DNA of 64,000 nt. Source: Streptomyces sp. SDr-06 (GTDB lineage: Bacteria > Actinomycetota > Actinomycetes > Streptomycetales > Streptomycetaceae). Shown here piece by piece: positions 7,551 through 17,184 of the stretch. Each line of letters begins with the position of its first letter. The stretch's first letter is position 1. The stretch lies in assembly GCF_003324565.1 (NCBI RefSeq), contig NZ_QOLA01000005.1, positions 186,001 through 250,000 of the forward strand, written 5' to 3'. The position numbers and the translations under genes are program-made. Below the pieces are notes generated by a model that saw nothing but the letters and a program-made list of their open reading frames with translations, was not told where the DNA came from and did not search any database.

Positions 7551-8048
7551 ATGACCACGAACGAGAACACGACGTACGCGCCCGAGCACGCCCCCCGCCT
7601 CCCGTGGGCCAAGGCCGCGCCCGAGGTCTACAAGGCCATGATCAAGCTGTCCGCCGCGGCCGAGCAGGGGCTCGACCCGGTGATCGCCGAGCTGGTCAAG
7701 ATCCGCGCCTCGCAGCTCAACCACTGCGCCATCTGCCTGGACATGCACACCAAGGACGCGCTCGCGGCGGGCGAGTCGGTGGAGCGGATCGTGCAGCTCA
7801 GCGCGTGGGAGGAGTCCGCGCACTTCTACACCGGGAAGGAGCTCGCGGCGCTCGCGCTGACCGAGGCGGTCACCGTCCTCACCGACGGCTTCGTCCCGGA
7901 CGAGGTGTACGAGACGGCCGCGAAGCACTTCGAGGAGGGCGAGCTGGCGCACCTCATCGCGACCATCACCGTCATCAACGCCTGGAACCGGTTCGGCGTG
8001 ACTACCCGCGGCGTGGCCGGGCACTACACGCCGGGGATGTACAAGTGA
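7551..8048 (+). CDS. AhpD-like carboxymuconolactone decarboxylase family protein
   Basis: A 165-residue protein of the AhpD/CMD alkylhydroperoxidase-like family. The signature RASQLNHCAICLDMH is complete: C59, C62 and H66, preceded by the conserved Glu of AELVKIR, form the redox centre known from AhpD. Such proteins reduce peroxides or protect thiols, though several have other roles. The ATG at 7551 is the first gene of a rightward operon; the next gene overlaps its stop codon. A second homologue follows immediately, so the pair looks like a tandem duplication. Expression is probably controlled by the divergent MocR regulator. Confidence 0.88.
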   Translation: MTTNENTTYAPEHAPRLPWAKAAPEVYKAMIKLSAAAEQGLDPVIAELVKIRASQLNHCAICLDMHTKDALAAGESVERIVQLSAWEESAHFYTGKELAALALTEAVTVLTDGFVPDEVYETAAKHFEEGELAHLIATITVINAWNRFGVTTRGVAGHYTPGMYK

Positions 8049-8503
8049 CCGTCGCCGCACGGGAGTTCCAGGTCCCCGAGCAGGTCTACCTGGGCCTCGC
8101 CGGGCTCGGCGCGGCCGCCAAGCGCGGGCTCGGCGACCCGGCCCTCGCCGAGCTGGTGATGATCCGCGCCTCGCAGCTCAACCACTGCGCGTTCTGCCTG
8201 GACATGCACCTGGGCCTGGCCCGCGAGGCCGGTGAGGCCGAGGAGCGGCTCGACCTGCTCGGCGCCTGGGAGGAGGCCGGCGGCCTCTTCACCGAACGGG
8301 AGCGCGCGGCCCTCGCCCTCACCGAGGCGGTCACCGTCCTCACCGACCGGTTCGTGCCCGACGCGGTGTACGCGCGGGCCGCCGCACACTTCACGGACAC
8401 CCAACTCGCCCACCTCATCGCGGTGATCACCGTCATCAACAGCTGGAACCGGCTGATGGTGACCCGCCGCACGGCACCCGGAGAGACGGAATGGCACAGC
8501 TGA
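8045..8503 (+). CDS. AhpD-like carboxymuconolactone decarboxylase family protein, second copy
   Basis: A 152-residue paralogue of the gene before it. Both share the RASQLNHCA(I/F)CLDMH redox motif (here C48 and C51) and the C-terminal ITVIN(A/S)WNR segment, but this copy lacks the 15-20 extra N-terminal residues. It starts with GTG in a GTGA overlap with the preceding stop and its own last codons overlap the next start, so three proteins are made from one message by coupled translation. Possibly the two paralogues form a mixed oligomer; that is inference. Confidence 0.88.
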   Translation: MTVAAREFQVPEQVYLGLAGLGAAAKRGLGDPALAELVMIRASQLNHCAFCLDMHLGLAREAGEAEERLDLLGAWEEAGGLFTERERAALALTEAVTVLTDRFVPDAVYARAAAHFTDTQLAHLIAVITVINSWNRLMVTRRTAPGETEWHS

Positions 8504-9219
8504 ACCCCTCCGCGACCTTTCGCGCCCTGCACCAGGGCCGCAGCCCCGGCGATCCGCTGATCCTGCCGGGCCCCTGGGACGCGGCGAGCGCCCGGGTCTT
8601 CGAGGAGGCCGGCTTCCCGGCCCTGGCGACGCCGAGCGCGGGGGTCTCGGCGTCCCTGGGGTACGAGGACGGGTCGACCCCGGCGGAGGAGATGTTCGCC
8701 GCCGTGACCCGGATCGTCCGGTCCGTCTCCATCCCGGTCTCGGCGGACATCGAGGGCGGCTACGGCCTCGCCCCCAAGGAGCTGGTGGACCGGCTCCTGG
8801 AGACGGGCGTGGTCGGCTGCAACCTGGAGGACTCGGCCGAGGGCGCCCTCAAGGACCCGGCCCGGCACGCCGACTGGCTGGCCGAGGTGCGGGCGGAGGC
8901 GGGCGACCGGCTGTTCATCAACGCCCGGGTCGACACGTACATCCGCGGGCTTCCCGAGCTCGACGCGACCATCGCGCGCGCCCGGGCCTATGTGGCGGCG
9001 GGCGCGGACGGCGTGTACCCGTTCGCCGCGCCGCCGGAGCACCTCCCGGAGATCGCCGCGGCCGTGCCGGTGCCGGTCAACATGGCGGTCCTGCCGGACG
9101 CCCCCGGGCCGCGCAGGCTCGGCGAACTGGGCGCGGGACGCATCACCTTCGGGCCCGGCCTCCAGCTCCGCGCGACGCACGCGCTGCGGGACATCGCCCG
9201 CCAGGTGCGCGAGTTGTAG
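8491..9219 (+). CDS. Isocitrate lyase/PEP mutase superfamily protein
   Basis: A 242-residue TIM-barrel protein of the isocitrate lyase/phosphoenolpyruvate mutase superfamily (about the short PEP-mutase-like class, half the size of isocitrate lyase). Visible features are the PGPWDAASARVFEEAGFPA start, SADIEGGYG (Mg-binding Asp) near residue 90, GCNLEDSAEG near 110, and the RVDTY segment near 145. The substrate is likely a 2-oxo acid or carboxyphosphonate-like acid, unknown here. Its ATG lies 13 bases inside the end of the previous gene, so it is translated from the AhpD operon. The link between a PEP-mutase-like enzyme and two AhpD-like proteins suggests a small oxidative or catabolic pathway under MocR control. 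Confidence 0.85.
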   Translation: MAQLNPSATFRALHQGRSPGDPLILPGPWDAASARVFEEAGFPALATPSAGVSASLGYEDGSTPAEEMFAAVTRIVRSVSIPVSADIEGGYGLAPKELVDRLLETGVVGCNLEDSAEGALKDPARHADWLAEVRAEAGDRLFINARVDTYIRGLPELDATIARARAYVAAGADGVYPFAAPPEHLPEIAAAVPVPVNMAVLPDAPGPRRLGELGAGRITFGPGLQLRATHALRDIARQVREL

Positions 9220-9291
9220 CCGCGCCGCGGATGCGCGGGTGCCCCCCGGCCGACCCGGCCCGGGGGCACGCCCGTGTGCGCACCGGCCCGG

Positions 9292-9798
9292 CTACTCGTC
9301 GTCCGGCTCGTCCTGGGCGCGCAGGCCCGCGACCCACATCGGCATCAGCCAGTGCGCGACCAGGACGCCGAGCAGCGCCGGCAGGGCCACGGCCTCCAGG
9401 TCCCCGCCCGCGGCCCGGTATCCGCCGACGGCCACGACGGTGACGAACAGCAGCCCGGTGGTGATCCGGTGCGCGCGGGCCAGGACCTCGCTGCGCTCGG
9501 CCCGCTGGCGCTCGTCCAGGGCGCGGCGGCGCAGTTCGAGCAGGCCGCGCGTGGAGGCGTTGATGCCGCCGGTGGCGACGCACCACGGAAGCACCAGCAC
9601 GACCATCACCAGGGCCCCGGCCACCTTTCCGCCGACGGTCGCGGCGAGAGCGGCCGCCACGGTGGCCGCGGTCAGCGCGACATGGGCGCCGACAAGCACC
9701 CGCCTGCGCGCCCGGGTCTCGTACAGCGGCGCCGCCTCCCGCCGGTTCATGGTCCGGTGCATCCACCGGTCGTAGCGCGTCAACTGGCCGTCCCTCAC
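9292..9798 (-). CDS. Membrane protein paired with XRE regulator
   Basis: A 168-residue membrane protein with four hydrophobic segments (about residues 35-55, 60-80, 115-135 and 140-158) and a basic, Arg/Glu-rich loop between the second and third. Start is GTG at 9798, preceded by GGAGG at good spacing and overlapping the stop of the XRE regulator by GTGA. Small XRE regulators followed by a four-helix membrane protein are a common pair in actinobacteria and bacilli, where the membrane protein may sense or antagonise the regulator. No specific family assigned. Confidence 0.75.
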   Translation of the reverse strand: MRDGQLTRYDRWMHRTMNRREAAPLYETRARRRVLVGAHVALTAATVAAALAATVGGKVAGALVMVVLVLPWCVATGGINASTRGLLELRRRALDERQRAERSEVLARAHRITTGLLFVTVVAVGGYRAAGGDLEAVALPALLGVLVAHWLMPMWVAGLRAQDEPDDE

Positions 9799-10040
9799 TG
9801 GTTCCTCCCGTAGGCCTCGTCGGTGAGCGGGCGGAACGGCTTCAGGGAGAACAGCGCCTCCACCGGCAGCCCGAAGTACTCCGCGATCTTCAACGCCAGG
9901 TCGAGGCTGGGGTTGTACTGCCCCCGCTCGATGTAGCCGATGGTCTGGTAGTGGGCACCCACCGCCTCGGCCAGGCTCTGCCGCGACACCTTCCGTTCGG
10001 CACGCACCATCGCCAACCTGTTGTGCACCTGCTCGCTCAT
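9795..10040 (-). CDS. Small XRE-family DNA-binding regulator
   Basis: An 81-residue protein that is almost entirely a Cro/CI-type helix-turn-helix domain (RAERKVSRQSLAEAVGAHYQ recognition region, then ERGQYNPSLDLALKIAEYF), similar to YozG-like regulators. It is encoded directly upstream of, and overlaps, the four-helix membrane protein. The ATG at 10040 has no clear ribosome-binding site, which suggests a leaderless message. An 11-bp palindrome (AAGTACTACTT) starts eight bases upstream of the start codon and is the obvious candidate for autoregulation. Confidence 0.85.
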   Translation of the reverse strand: MSEQVHNRLAMVRAERKVSRQSLAEAVGAHYQTIGYIERGQYNPSLDLALKIAEYFGLPVEALFSLKPFRPLTDEAYGRNQ

Positions 10041-10047
10041 GTATAAG

Positions 10048-10058
10048 AAGTACTACTT
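10048..10058. promoter_or_regulatory. Palindrome AAGTACTACTT, likely XRE operator
   Basis: AAGTA-C-TACTT is a perfect inverted repeat around one base. It lies in the 49-base gap between the XRE regulator and a divergent small gene, in an unusually AT-rich patch. This is the normal place for autoregulation by a small Cro-like regulator. Confidence 0.5.
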
Positions 10059-10089
10059 GATGAGCAGGAACACAACGACGGGAGTGTGC

Positions 10090-10404
10090 ATGTTTGGCCG
10101 CAAGGAGCTTTCGGTCCTGGTGCTGCGCGACGCGGACGACATCGCGCGGGCGCTGCGGGAGGCGCTGGCGGGCGCGACCGAGGCGGAACGGCCGGGTCTG
10201 GAGGCGGCCGTCCGGATCGCCGAGCGGGCGGCGGCCGCGCCCGACCGCGAGCTGCGTGCCCGCTGGGTGCGCGAGCAGCGGGCCTCGGTGGGCTACACGG
10301 GCCCGGACGACGAGTCGGTGCACGCCGTCAAGGCGCTGCGCCAGGCCCGGCCCGAGCTCAGCCTGCTCGCCGCCGTCCAGCTGACGAAGGACGCGGCGGC
10401 CTAG
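10090..10404 (+). CDS. Small helical protein of unknown function
   Basis: A 104-residue soluble, alanine/arginine-rich protein. It begins with a short FGRKELSVLVL strand, followed by several helices. The ATG at 10090 has GGGAG at ideal distance; an ATG at 10060 without such a site is less likely. It is divergent from the XRE/membrane protein pair and may share its operator. A strong hairpin terminator follows. I do not recognise the family. Confidence 0.7.
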   Translation: MFGRKELSVLVLRDADDIARALREALAGATEAERPGLEAAVRIAERAAAAPDRELRARWVREQRASVGYTGPDDESVHAVKALRQARPELSLLAAVQLTKDAAA

Positions 10405-10416
10405 GCCGGGAACGGG

Positions 10417-10447
10417 CGAAGCCCCGGCAGTGGCTGCCGGGGCTTCG
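10417..10447. terminator. Bidirectional terminator
   Basis: A perfect 14-bp stem (CGAAGCCCCGGCAG and its complement) with a three-base loop sits between the rightward small gene and the leftward mdh gene. It can stop transcription from both sides. Confidence 0.85.
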
Positions 10448-10479
10448 TCACGCGTGGGTCAACGGGCGTGCCGCTGGGC

Positions 10480-11592
<1,113 letters not shown>

Positions 11593-11652
11593 CTATCCGA
11601 CCCTGGGCGTCCCACACCCCCGCACCCCTGTGGGACGCCTCACGCTGATCGA

Positions 11653-12645
11653 TCATTGACCCCGACCGGCCCCGTCCGACCTGCCCGGGGGCTCCGAGGG
11701 GGCCCGGCCCGCGGCGCAGCCGCTCTTGCCGCTCTTCAGCGTGGCGCACGCCTTCGCGACCGCCGGGCCCGGTACGGCGAGCATCTTGGTGTACGTGTCG
11801 CGGTAGGCGTCCGCCACCACCGCGTCCCCGGCCGTGCCCGGCGCGCTGATCTGCACCCGGTCGCCGGGCGCGACCTGCTTGAGCCGGGCCCAGGCCGCCC
11901 CGCACGTCCTGCTGTAGCGCACCTCGACGACCGAGACGCCGACCTTGGCGCTGCCCACCGTCTGCACCAATTTGTCGGTGCAGCCCATCGCTTCGGGGTC
12001 CTGGCCGGTGCACGAGGCAGCCACGCACTTGACGCCGGGGGGCAGCGCGGGCGCCGAGGAGGAGGGGCTCGGGCGCGGCAGGGCCTTCGGTTTGCCGTCG
12101 CTCCGGCCGAGGTCGGTCAGGAGCACGGCCGAGGTGATGACCAGGAGCGCGCCGACGACCCCGGCCAGGAACATGACGATCCGGCGCCGGTCGGCGGGCG
12201 GGCCGGGCGGCTTGGGGGCCCACTGCTTGGGCGGTTTCGGCCGCCGGTCGGTGAGCCCGGCGCTGGGCGACTGGGCACGCGCGCCGCCCGGCGGCTCGGG
12301 CGGCCCGAACTCGCCGAGCGCGGCCCGCGCCCGGTCCACCCGCAGGGCGTCCATGGTGCGGTCGTGCCGCTGCTCGGAGCGGCTCCAGGCCCGCTCGGCC
12401 AGCTCCCACATGGTGGTCAGGTGCACGGGGTCGGTGCCGGTCACCTCGGCGAGGGCGAGGACGGCCGTCCTGGGGGCGAGGAGGCGGCCGCCCAGGTACC
12501 GCTCCCACGAGGTCTTGCTGTACCCGGTGCGGTCGGCGACCGCCGCCACGCTGAGCCCGCTGCGGTCCACCATCCTGCGCAGCTGGTTCGCGAACTCCCT
12601 CACCTGCGGGTCGAGTTCCTCCGGCAGCGCCTTCCAGCGAGGCAT
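11653..12645 (-). CDS. XRE-domain membrane protein with extracytoplasmic DUF2690-like domain
   Basis: A 330-residue protein with three parts. Residues 8-70 are a helix-turn-helix domain (SGLSVAAVADRTGYSKTSWERYL) used by many Streptomyces regulators. A proline/arginine-rich linker leads to a single membrane segment at about residues 155-175. The outer part (about 205-320) has pairs of cysteines (CVAASCTGQDPEAMGC) and looks like DUF2690. DNA-binding domains joined to outer domains of this kind are known in Streptomyces but their signal is unknown. The ATG at 12645 has GGGGGAAG upstream; a longer frame to 12720 has none. Confidence 0.8.
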   Translation of the reverse strand: MPRWKALPEELDPQVREFANQLRRMVDRSGLSVAAVADRTGYSKTSWERYLGGRLLAPRTAVLALAEVTGTDPVHLTTMWELAERAWSRSEQRHDRTMDALRVDRARAALGEFGPPEPPGGARAQSPSAGLTDRRPKPPKQWAPKPPGPPADRRRIVMFLAGVVGALLVITSAVLLTDLGRSDGKPKALPRPSPSSSAPALPPGVKCVAASCTGQDPEAMGCTDKLVQTVGSAKVGVSVVEVRYSRTCGAAWARLKQVAPGDRVQISAPGTAGDAVVADAYRDTYTKMLAVPGPAVAKACATLKSGKSGCAAGRAPSEPPGRSDGAGRGQ

Positions 12646-12757
12646 CGCTTCCCCCAAAATTCGGTCACTACCCCCAGGGATGCACGGCCCCAGGATGTCA
12701 GTTCCCGCAGGAGGGCGCACCGGACCGAAGGACGCGGCCGGGGGCGGCCGAGGACGT

Positions 12758-13432
12758 TCAGGGGCGGGCGCCGCCCGGGGTGACGAGACCGCTCTCGTAC
12801 GCCACCACCACCGCCTGGGCCCTGCTGTCCAGGTCGAGTTTGCTCATGGTGCGGTTGAGGTGGGTCTTGACGGTGGCCTCGCTGATGAACAGCTGGTCGG
12901 CGATCTCCAGGTTGGACATGCCGCACGCGGTCAGGCGCAGCACCTCCGTCTCGCGCGCGGTCAGCGCGCCGATCTCGGGCGGCGGCTCGCCCTCGGCCCG
13001 CCCGGCGCGGTGGGCGAAGGCCTCGACCAGGCGGCGGGTGACGCTCGGCGCGAAGAGCCCGTCGCCGCCGCCGACCGCGGCCACCGCGGCGAGCAGCCGC
13101 TCGGGCCCGGAGTCCTTCAGCAGAAACCCGGCGGCCCCGGCGCGCAGCGCCTGGTAGACGTACTCGTCGAGGTCGAAGGTGGTCAGGATGAGGATGCGGG
13201 GCGCCGGGTCGGGGGCGTCGGCCAGAATGCGCCGGGTGGCCTCGATGCCGGTCGTGCCGGGCATCCGGATGTCCATGAGGATGACGTCGGGACGCGTCGC
13301 GGCGGCTTGGCGCACGGCTTCGGCGCCGTCACCCGCCTCCCCCACGACCTCGATCCCGGGCGCGGCCCTCAGCAGTCCGACCAGGCCGGCCCGGATGAGG
13401 AACTGGTCGTCCACGACGAGCACCCTGATCAT
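12758..13432 (-). CDS. NarL/FixJ-family response regulator
   Basis: A 224-residue response regulator: receiver domain (residues 1-120, acidic pocket VVDD and phospho-acceptor Asp in VILMDIRMPG, conserved Lys in FLLKD) followed by a LuxR-type helix-turn-helix (about 150-212, LTARETEVLRLTACGMSNLEIADQLF). It should bind DNA when phosphorylated by the kinase encoded just upstream, with which it overlaps by four bases (ATGA). Target genes cannot be inferred. Confidence 0.93.
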   Translation of the reverse strand: MIRVLVVDDQFLIRAGLVGLLRAAPGIEVVGEAGDGAEAVRQAAATRPDVILMDIRMPGTTGIEATRRILADAPDPAPRILILTTFDLDEYVYQALRAGAAGFLLKDSGPERLLAAVAAVGGGDGLFAPSVTRRLVEAFAHRAGRAEGEPPPEIGALTARETEVLRLTACGMSNLEIADQLFISEATVKTHLNRTMSKLDLDSRAQAVVVAYESGLVTPGGARP

Positions 13433-14598
13433 CCCGATGCGTCTTCTTCCCCCTGAACCGCCCCTGCGGAGGTCGGCAGGGTCAGGGTCACGGCGAACCC
13501 GCCTCCGCTCCGCGGGCCGACGCTGATCGACCCGCCGTAGAGCTTGGCCCGCTCCCGCATGCCAATCAAGCCGTGTCCACCGCCCGCGCGCAGTCTGTCC
13601 GAAATCACCCCCTCGCGCTCGCCGCCGTCGCCCTCATTGGTGACGGAAACCATCAACTGATGCCGTTCGTAACGCAGTTGGACTTCGGCCCGGGTCTTTC
13701 CGGCGTGCTTCAGGACGTTGGTGAGCGCCTCCTGCACCACGCGGTAGGCGCACAGCTCGACCCCGGGCGCGAGCGGACGCGGGGTGCCGAGGGTGCGCAG
13801 GGTGACGGGGATGCCGCCGGCCCGGATCCGGTCGGCCAGCTCGCCGATCCGGTCCAGGCCCGGCATGGGGGCGACGGGCGCCGCCCCGTCCTCGGCCTCG
13901 CGCAGCACCTGGAGCATCCGGCGCAGCTCGTCGAGCGCCTCGGCGCTGGCGCCGGAGATGGTGGAGAGGGCGGCCCGCGCGGTCGGCGGGTCGGAGGCGA
14001 AGACGAAGCCCGCGAGCCCGGCCTGCACGGAGATCACGGACATGTGGTGCGCGACCACGTCGTGCAACTCCCGTGCTATGCGCCCGCGTTCGGCGGCCAC
14101 CTCGCGCCGGGCCCGTTCGGCCTGCTCGCGCCGCAGCTGCCGGGCGAGCTCGGCGGAGCGGCGGGCCAGCACCCCGAACCGGATCAGCACGAGGGCGAAG
14201 CCGAGCGCCTGGGTGACGACGGAGGCCATGGAGCCGCGCGGGCTCACCGCCCCGGCGTAGATCCACACCCCCGCCATGAGGACGCCGCAGCCCACCGCCG
14301 TGCGCAGGGCACACAGCGAGGCCACCGTGTACAGCGAGAGCAGCGGGCCGAAGGTGGTCACGACGGGCCAGTAGCCGCTCGCCACGTAGACGAGGAAGAC
14401 GAGGTGCGTCCAGAGCAGTACGGCCAGCGGCGCCCTGACCCGGAACGCGAGCGGCAGCCCGGCGAGCACGACCAGCAGGTATCCCCAGGCGTCCAGCGGG
14501 TCCCAGCCCTGGCTCCCGGACTCCTTGCCGAGCACCGCGGAGACACACGTCAGCGCCACCGCGATGAGCGCATCGGCGACCTGGGGGCGGATCCGCAT
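13429..14598 (-). CDS. NarL-type sensor histidine kinase
   Basis: A 389-residue membrane kinase. Four to five membrane segments occupy residues 1-150, then a HisKA_3 dimerisation helix with the phospho-acceptor in GRIARELHDVVAHH (near residue 190), then an HATPase domain with YRVVQEALTNVLKHA and GHGLIGMRERA near 330-350. Short extracytoplasmic loops suggest sensing within the membrane. ATG at 14598 is chosen because a TACCCT hexamer upstream could give a leaderless mRNA; no ribosome-binding site is seen. It forms a two-component pair with the response regulator downstream. Confidence 0.9.
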   Translation of the reverse strand: MRIRPQVADALIAVALTCVSAVLGKESGSQGWDPLDAWGYLLVVLAGLPLAFRVRAPLAVLLWTHLVFLVYVASGYWPVVTTFGPLLSLYTVASLCALRTAVGCGVLMAGVWIYAGAVSPRGSMASVVTQALGFALVLIRFGVLARRSAELARQLRREQAERARREVAAERGRIARELHDVVAHHMSVISVQAGLAGFVFASDPPTARAALSTISGASAEALDELRRMLQVLREAEDGAAPVAPMPGLDRIGELADRIRAGGIPVTLRTLGTPRPLAPGVELCAYRVVQEALTNVLKHAGKTRAEVQLRYERHQLMVSVTNEGDGGEREGVISDRLRAGGGHGLIGMRERAKLYGGSISVGPRSGGGFAVTLTLPTSAGAVQGEEDASG

Positions 14599-14770
14599 CG
14601 TCGCAGGGTAGCCCCGCTCCGCACATACGCACGTCAACCCCGTGCGGTACCGCGGTAGTTGGAGAGGACGGCCGCCTACTGCGGCTGTACCAGAGGGAGT
14701 TCAACCCGGCGGGGGACGACCGACCGGGCAGGCCGCCGTAGGTTCTTCGGGCAGAGGCCGGCCTGTGGGG

Positions 14771-14812
14771 GCGTGGCCCCGCACTCATCCGGGGGAGAGT
14801 GCGGGGCCACGC
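14771..14812. terminator. Terminator after DUF3017 gene
   Basis: A perfect 16-bp stem (GCGTGGCCCCGCACTC and complement) with a ten-base loop lies just beyond the stop codon of the DUF3017 gene and marks the end of the folD operon. Confidence 0.8.
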
Positions 14813-14837
14813 GCCCCTTCACAGCGCGAGCGGACCG

Positions 14838-15335
14838 CTAGCGCACCGTGAAGTGGACCGCGTCCTCCAGGAACGGCACGTTCAGCCAGGGCCGGGGCTG
14901 GGCCATCAGGGCCAGGAGCACGATGGCCAGCCCGAGCACCCCGTACGTGGTGATGTCGGTGAAGCGGGAGCGCACGGCCAGCATGCCGACCGACGGCAGC
15001 GTCCACCGCAGGGCCGCGCCCGCCAGCAGGGCCGCGCCGATGATGACGAGCCCGACCCGGAAGGCCTGCCCGAACGGCTCGGTCGCCACCGTCAGCAGCC
15101 CGAACCCGACCGCGAGCAGCACCGAGAGCAGCGGCCACTGGCGGGCGGGTGCCGAGGCGTCACCGGGCGCCGCGCGCCCGCCGCCCTCGGGGCGCGCGGT
15201 GTCCCGGGTGACGGAGGGGAACCGCCGGGAGCGGCCCGTGCGGGCACGCGCCGACGGCGCGTCCGCGGCGGACTCGCCGCACGCGGCCGACGGCTCCGCT
15301 CCCTTGGCCGGCTCGTGACTCGTACCAGCACCCAT
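14838..15335 (-). CDS. DUF3017 membrane protein
   Basis: A 165-residue protein with a disordered, charged N-terminal third (about residues 1-65) and three hydrophobic segments (about 70-90, 95-112 and 130-148). It matches the DUF3017 family, which in actinobacteria is regularly encoded after folD. The function is unknown. It starts 18 bases after the folD stop, so it is the second gene of that operon. Confidence 0.85.
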   Translation of the reverse strand: MGAGTSHEPAKGAEPSAACGESAADAPSARARTGRSRRFPSVTRDTARPEGGGRAAPGDASAPARQWPLLSVLLAVGFGLLTVATEPFGQAFRVGLVIIGAALLAGAALRWTLPSVGMLAVRSRFTDITTYGVLGLAIVLLALMAQPRPWLNVPFLEDAVHFTVR

Positions 15336-15353
15336 GGCCTCAGGCCTTTCCGG

Positions 15354-16214
15354 TCAGCCCGCGTCGGCGGCGAGCTCGGCCGCCTCGACGACGTTGACGA
15401 GCAGCTGGGCGCGGGTCATCGGGCCCACCCCGCCGGGGTTCGGCGAGAGCCAGCCGGCGACCTCGGCGACGCCGGGGTGCACATCGCCGAGGATCTTGCC
15501 GCTCTCGTCGCGGCTGACGCCGACGTCGAGCACGGCCGCGCCCGGCTTCACGTCCTCGGGCTTGATCAGGTGCGGCACCCCGGCCGCGGCGATGATGATG
15601 TCGGCCTGCTTCAGGTGCGCCGACAGGTCACGCGTGCCGGTGTGGCACTGGGTGACCGTCGCGTTCTCCGAGCGGCGGGTGAGCAGCAGCGGCATCGAGC
15701 GGCCGATGGTGACACCGCGTCCGACCACGACGACCTCGGCCCCGTTGAGCTCCACGCCGTGCTTGCGCAGCAGCTGGATGATGCCGTACGGGGTGCAGGG
15801 CAGCGGGCCGGGCTCGTTGAGGACGAGGCGCCCGAGGTTCGTGGGGTGCAGGCCGTCGGCGTCCTTGGCCGGGTCCATCAGGCCCAGGATGCGGTTCTCG
15901 TCGATGCCCTTGGGCAGCGGCAGCTGGACGATGTAGCCGGTGCAGGCGGGGTCCTCGTTCAACTCCCGCACCACCGCCTCGATCTCCTCCTGCGTCGCGG
16001 TCGCGGGCAGCTCGCGCTGGATGGAGGCGATACCGACCTGCGCACAGTCGCGGTGCTTGCCCGCGACGTACTTCTGGCTGCCGGGGTCCTCCCCGACCAG
16101 CACGGTTCCCAGGCCGGGCGTGACGCCCCGCTCCTTCAGGGCCGCCACACGGACGGCCAGTTCGGATTTGATCGCTGCGGCGGTGGCCTTGCCATCGAGA
16201 ATCTGGGCGGTCAT
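15354..16214 (-). CDS. folD: Bifunctional methylenetetrahydrofolate dehydrogenase/cyclohydrolase
   Basis: A 286-residue FolD. It oxidises 5,10-methylene-tetrahydrofolate to the methenyl form and hydrolyses it to 10-formyl-tetrahydrofolate, supplying one-carbon units to purN and purH nearby and to methionine metabolism. Family motifs are present: the catalytic lysine region [12 protein letters not shown], the QLPLPKGID segment, the NAD(P) loop [12 protein letters not shown] near residue 160, and the [15 protein letters not shown]-terminal signature. The ATG at 16214 follows GGGAAAC; an ATG three codons upstream (16223) is possible. Operon with the DUF3017 gene. Confidence 0.96.
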   Translation of the reverse strand: MTAQILDGKATAAAIKSELAVRVAALKERGVTPGLGTVLVGEDPGSQKYVAGKHRDCAQVGIASIQRELPATATQEEIEAVVRELNEDPACTGYIVQLPLPKGIDENRILGLMDPAKDADGLHPTNLGRLVLNEPGPLPCTPYGIIQLLRKHGVELNGAEVVVVGRGVTIGRSMPLLLTRRSENATVTQCHTGTRDLSAHLKQADIIIAAAGVPHLIKPEDVKPGAAVLDVGVSRDESGKILGDVHPGVAEVAGWLSPNPGGVGPMTRAQLLVNVVEAAELAADAG

Positions 16215-16366
16215 GTTTCCCATTCTTTCAGGGCGACGCATGATCGCCCAAGTTGCACTTGCACAACACATCCAGCAACCGGCTGGACAAACTTATGTCT
16301 TATTTAGAACGATGACCCGCGCAGTGCCGCGGGCAGTGCCGGGGGGCTAACCGCTCAGAACAGCTT

Positions 16367-16415
16367 TTTTCCTCCGCTCGGGCCGCGTCGTCCCCGCAAC
16401 ACCAACGGAGGAAAA
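16367..16415 (+). promoter_or_regulatory. Inverted repeat covering the ribosome-binding site of the RDD gene
   Basis: TTTTCCTCCG at 16367-16376 is perfectly complementary to CGGAGGAAAA at 16406-16415. The second arm contains the GGAGG ribosome-binding site of the RDD gene (start 16422). The 29-base loop has no obvious structure of its own. If both arms are transcribed, the ribosome-binding site would be locked in a 10-bp stem, so a trans factor or temperature could control translation. Chance cannot be excluded. Confidence 0.45.
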
Positions 16416-16421
16416 TCCGTC

Positions 16422-17171
16422 ATGAGCTTCGGCGACCCGAACAACCCCTACGGGCAGCAGCCCCAGCAGCCCCCGCAGGGCGGCAACCCGTACGGCCAGC
16501 AGCAGGGCCAGCCCGGCTACGGCTACCCGCAGCAGGCCCCCCAGGGCGTCCCGCCGCAGCAGGGCTACGGCTACCCGCAGCAGCCCGGCCAGGTCCCGGG
16601 CCAGCAGCCCTACGGCGCCTACCCGCAGGCGCCCGGCACCCTCCAGGCCAACAACGGCTACATCAACGTGCCGGTGCTCGGCACCGTCCAGGTCGCCACG
16701 ATGGGCCGCCGGTTCGGCGCCCGTGTGATCGACGGCCTCATCATCGGCGTCATCTACGTCATCCTGATGGTCGCGGGCGTGGCCGGCGCGGTCGGCGCCG
16801 CCAAGAAGTGCGACGTCAACTCCGCGGATTACACGGACTGCGTCAACAACGCGAGCTCCAGCGTCGTGGGGGCCTTCTTCGGCGCCCTTCTGCTGTTCGG
16901 CATCATCACGCTGCTCTACGAGTGGCTGATGATCTCGCTGGTGGGTGCCACCCTCGGCAAGATGTCCCTCGGCCTGAAGGTCGTCAAGGAGAGCACGGGC
17001 CAGAACCCGGGCCTCGGCGGCGGCTTCATCCGCTGGATCATCCCGATGGTCGGCGCCTTCGTCTGCGGCATCGGCCAGCTCCTGGTCTACCTGTCGCCGT
17101 TCTTCGACAACTCCGGCAAGCTGCAGGGCTGGCACGACCGCGCCGCCGGCACGCTGGTCATCAAGAAGTAA
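16422..17171 (+). CDS. RDD-family membrane protein with Pro/Gln/Gly-rich N-terminus
   Basis: A 249-residue membrane protein. Residues 1-75 are low-complexity, made of repeated NPYGQQ and GYGYPQQ units, as in many actinobacterial membrane proteins with disordered tails. Residues about 90-245 match the RDD family (RRFGARVIDGLIIGV with the Arg-Asp pair, two helices, then LGKMSLGLKVV and a last helix). A pair of cysteines flanks an outer loop (KKCDVNS...TDCVNN). Some RDD proteins are thought to transport ions. The ribosome-binding site GGAGG lies ten bases upstream and forms one arm of an inverted repeat. Confidence 0.9.
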   Translation: MSFGDPNNPYGQQPQQPPQGGNPYGQQQGQPGYGYPQQAPQGVPPQQGYGYPQQPGQVPGQQPYGAYPQAPGTLQANNGYINVPVLGTVQVATMGRRFGARVIDGLIIGVIYVILMVAGVAGAVGAAKKCDVNSADYTDCVNNASSSVVGAFFGALLLFGIITLLYEWLMISLVGATLGKMSLGLKVVKESTGQNPGLGGGFIRWIIPMVGAFVCGIGQLLVYLSPFFDNSGKLQGWHDRAAGTLVIKK

Positions 17172-17184
17172 CCGTACGGTCGCC

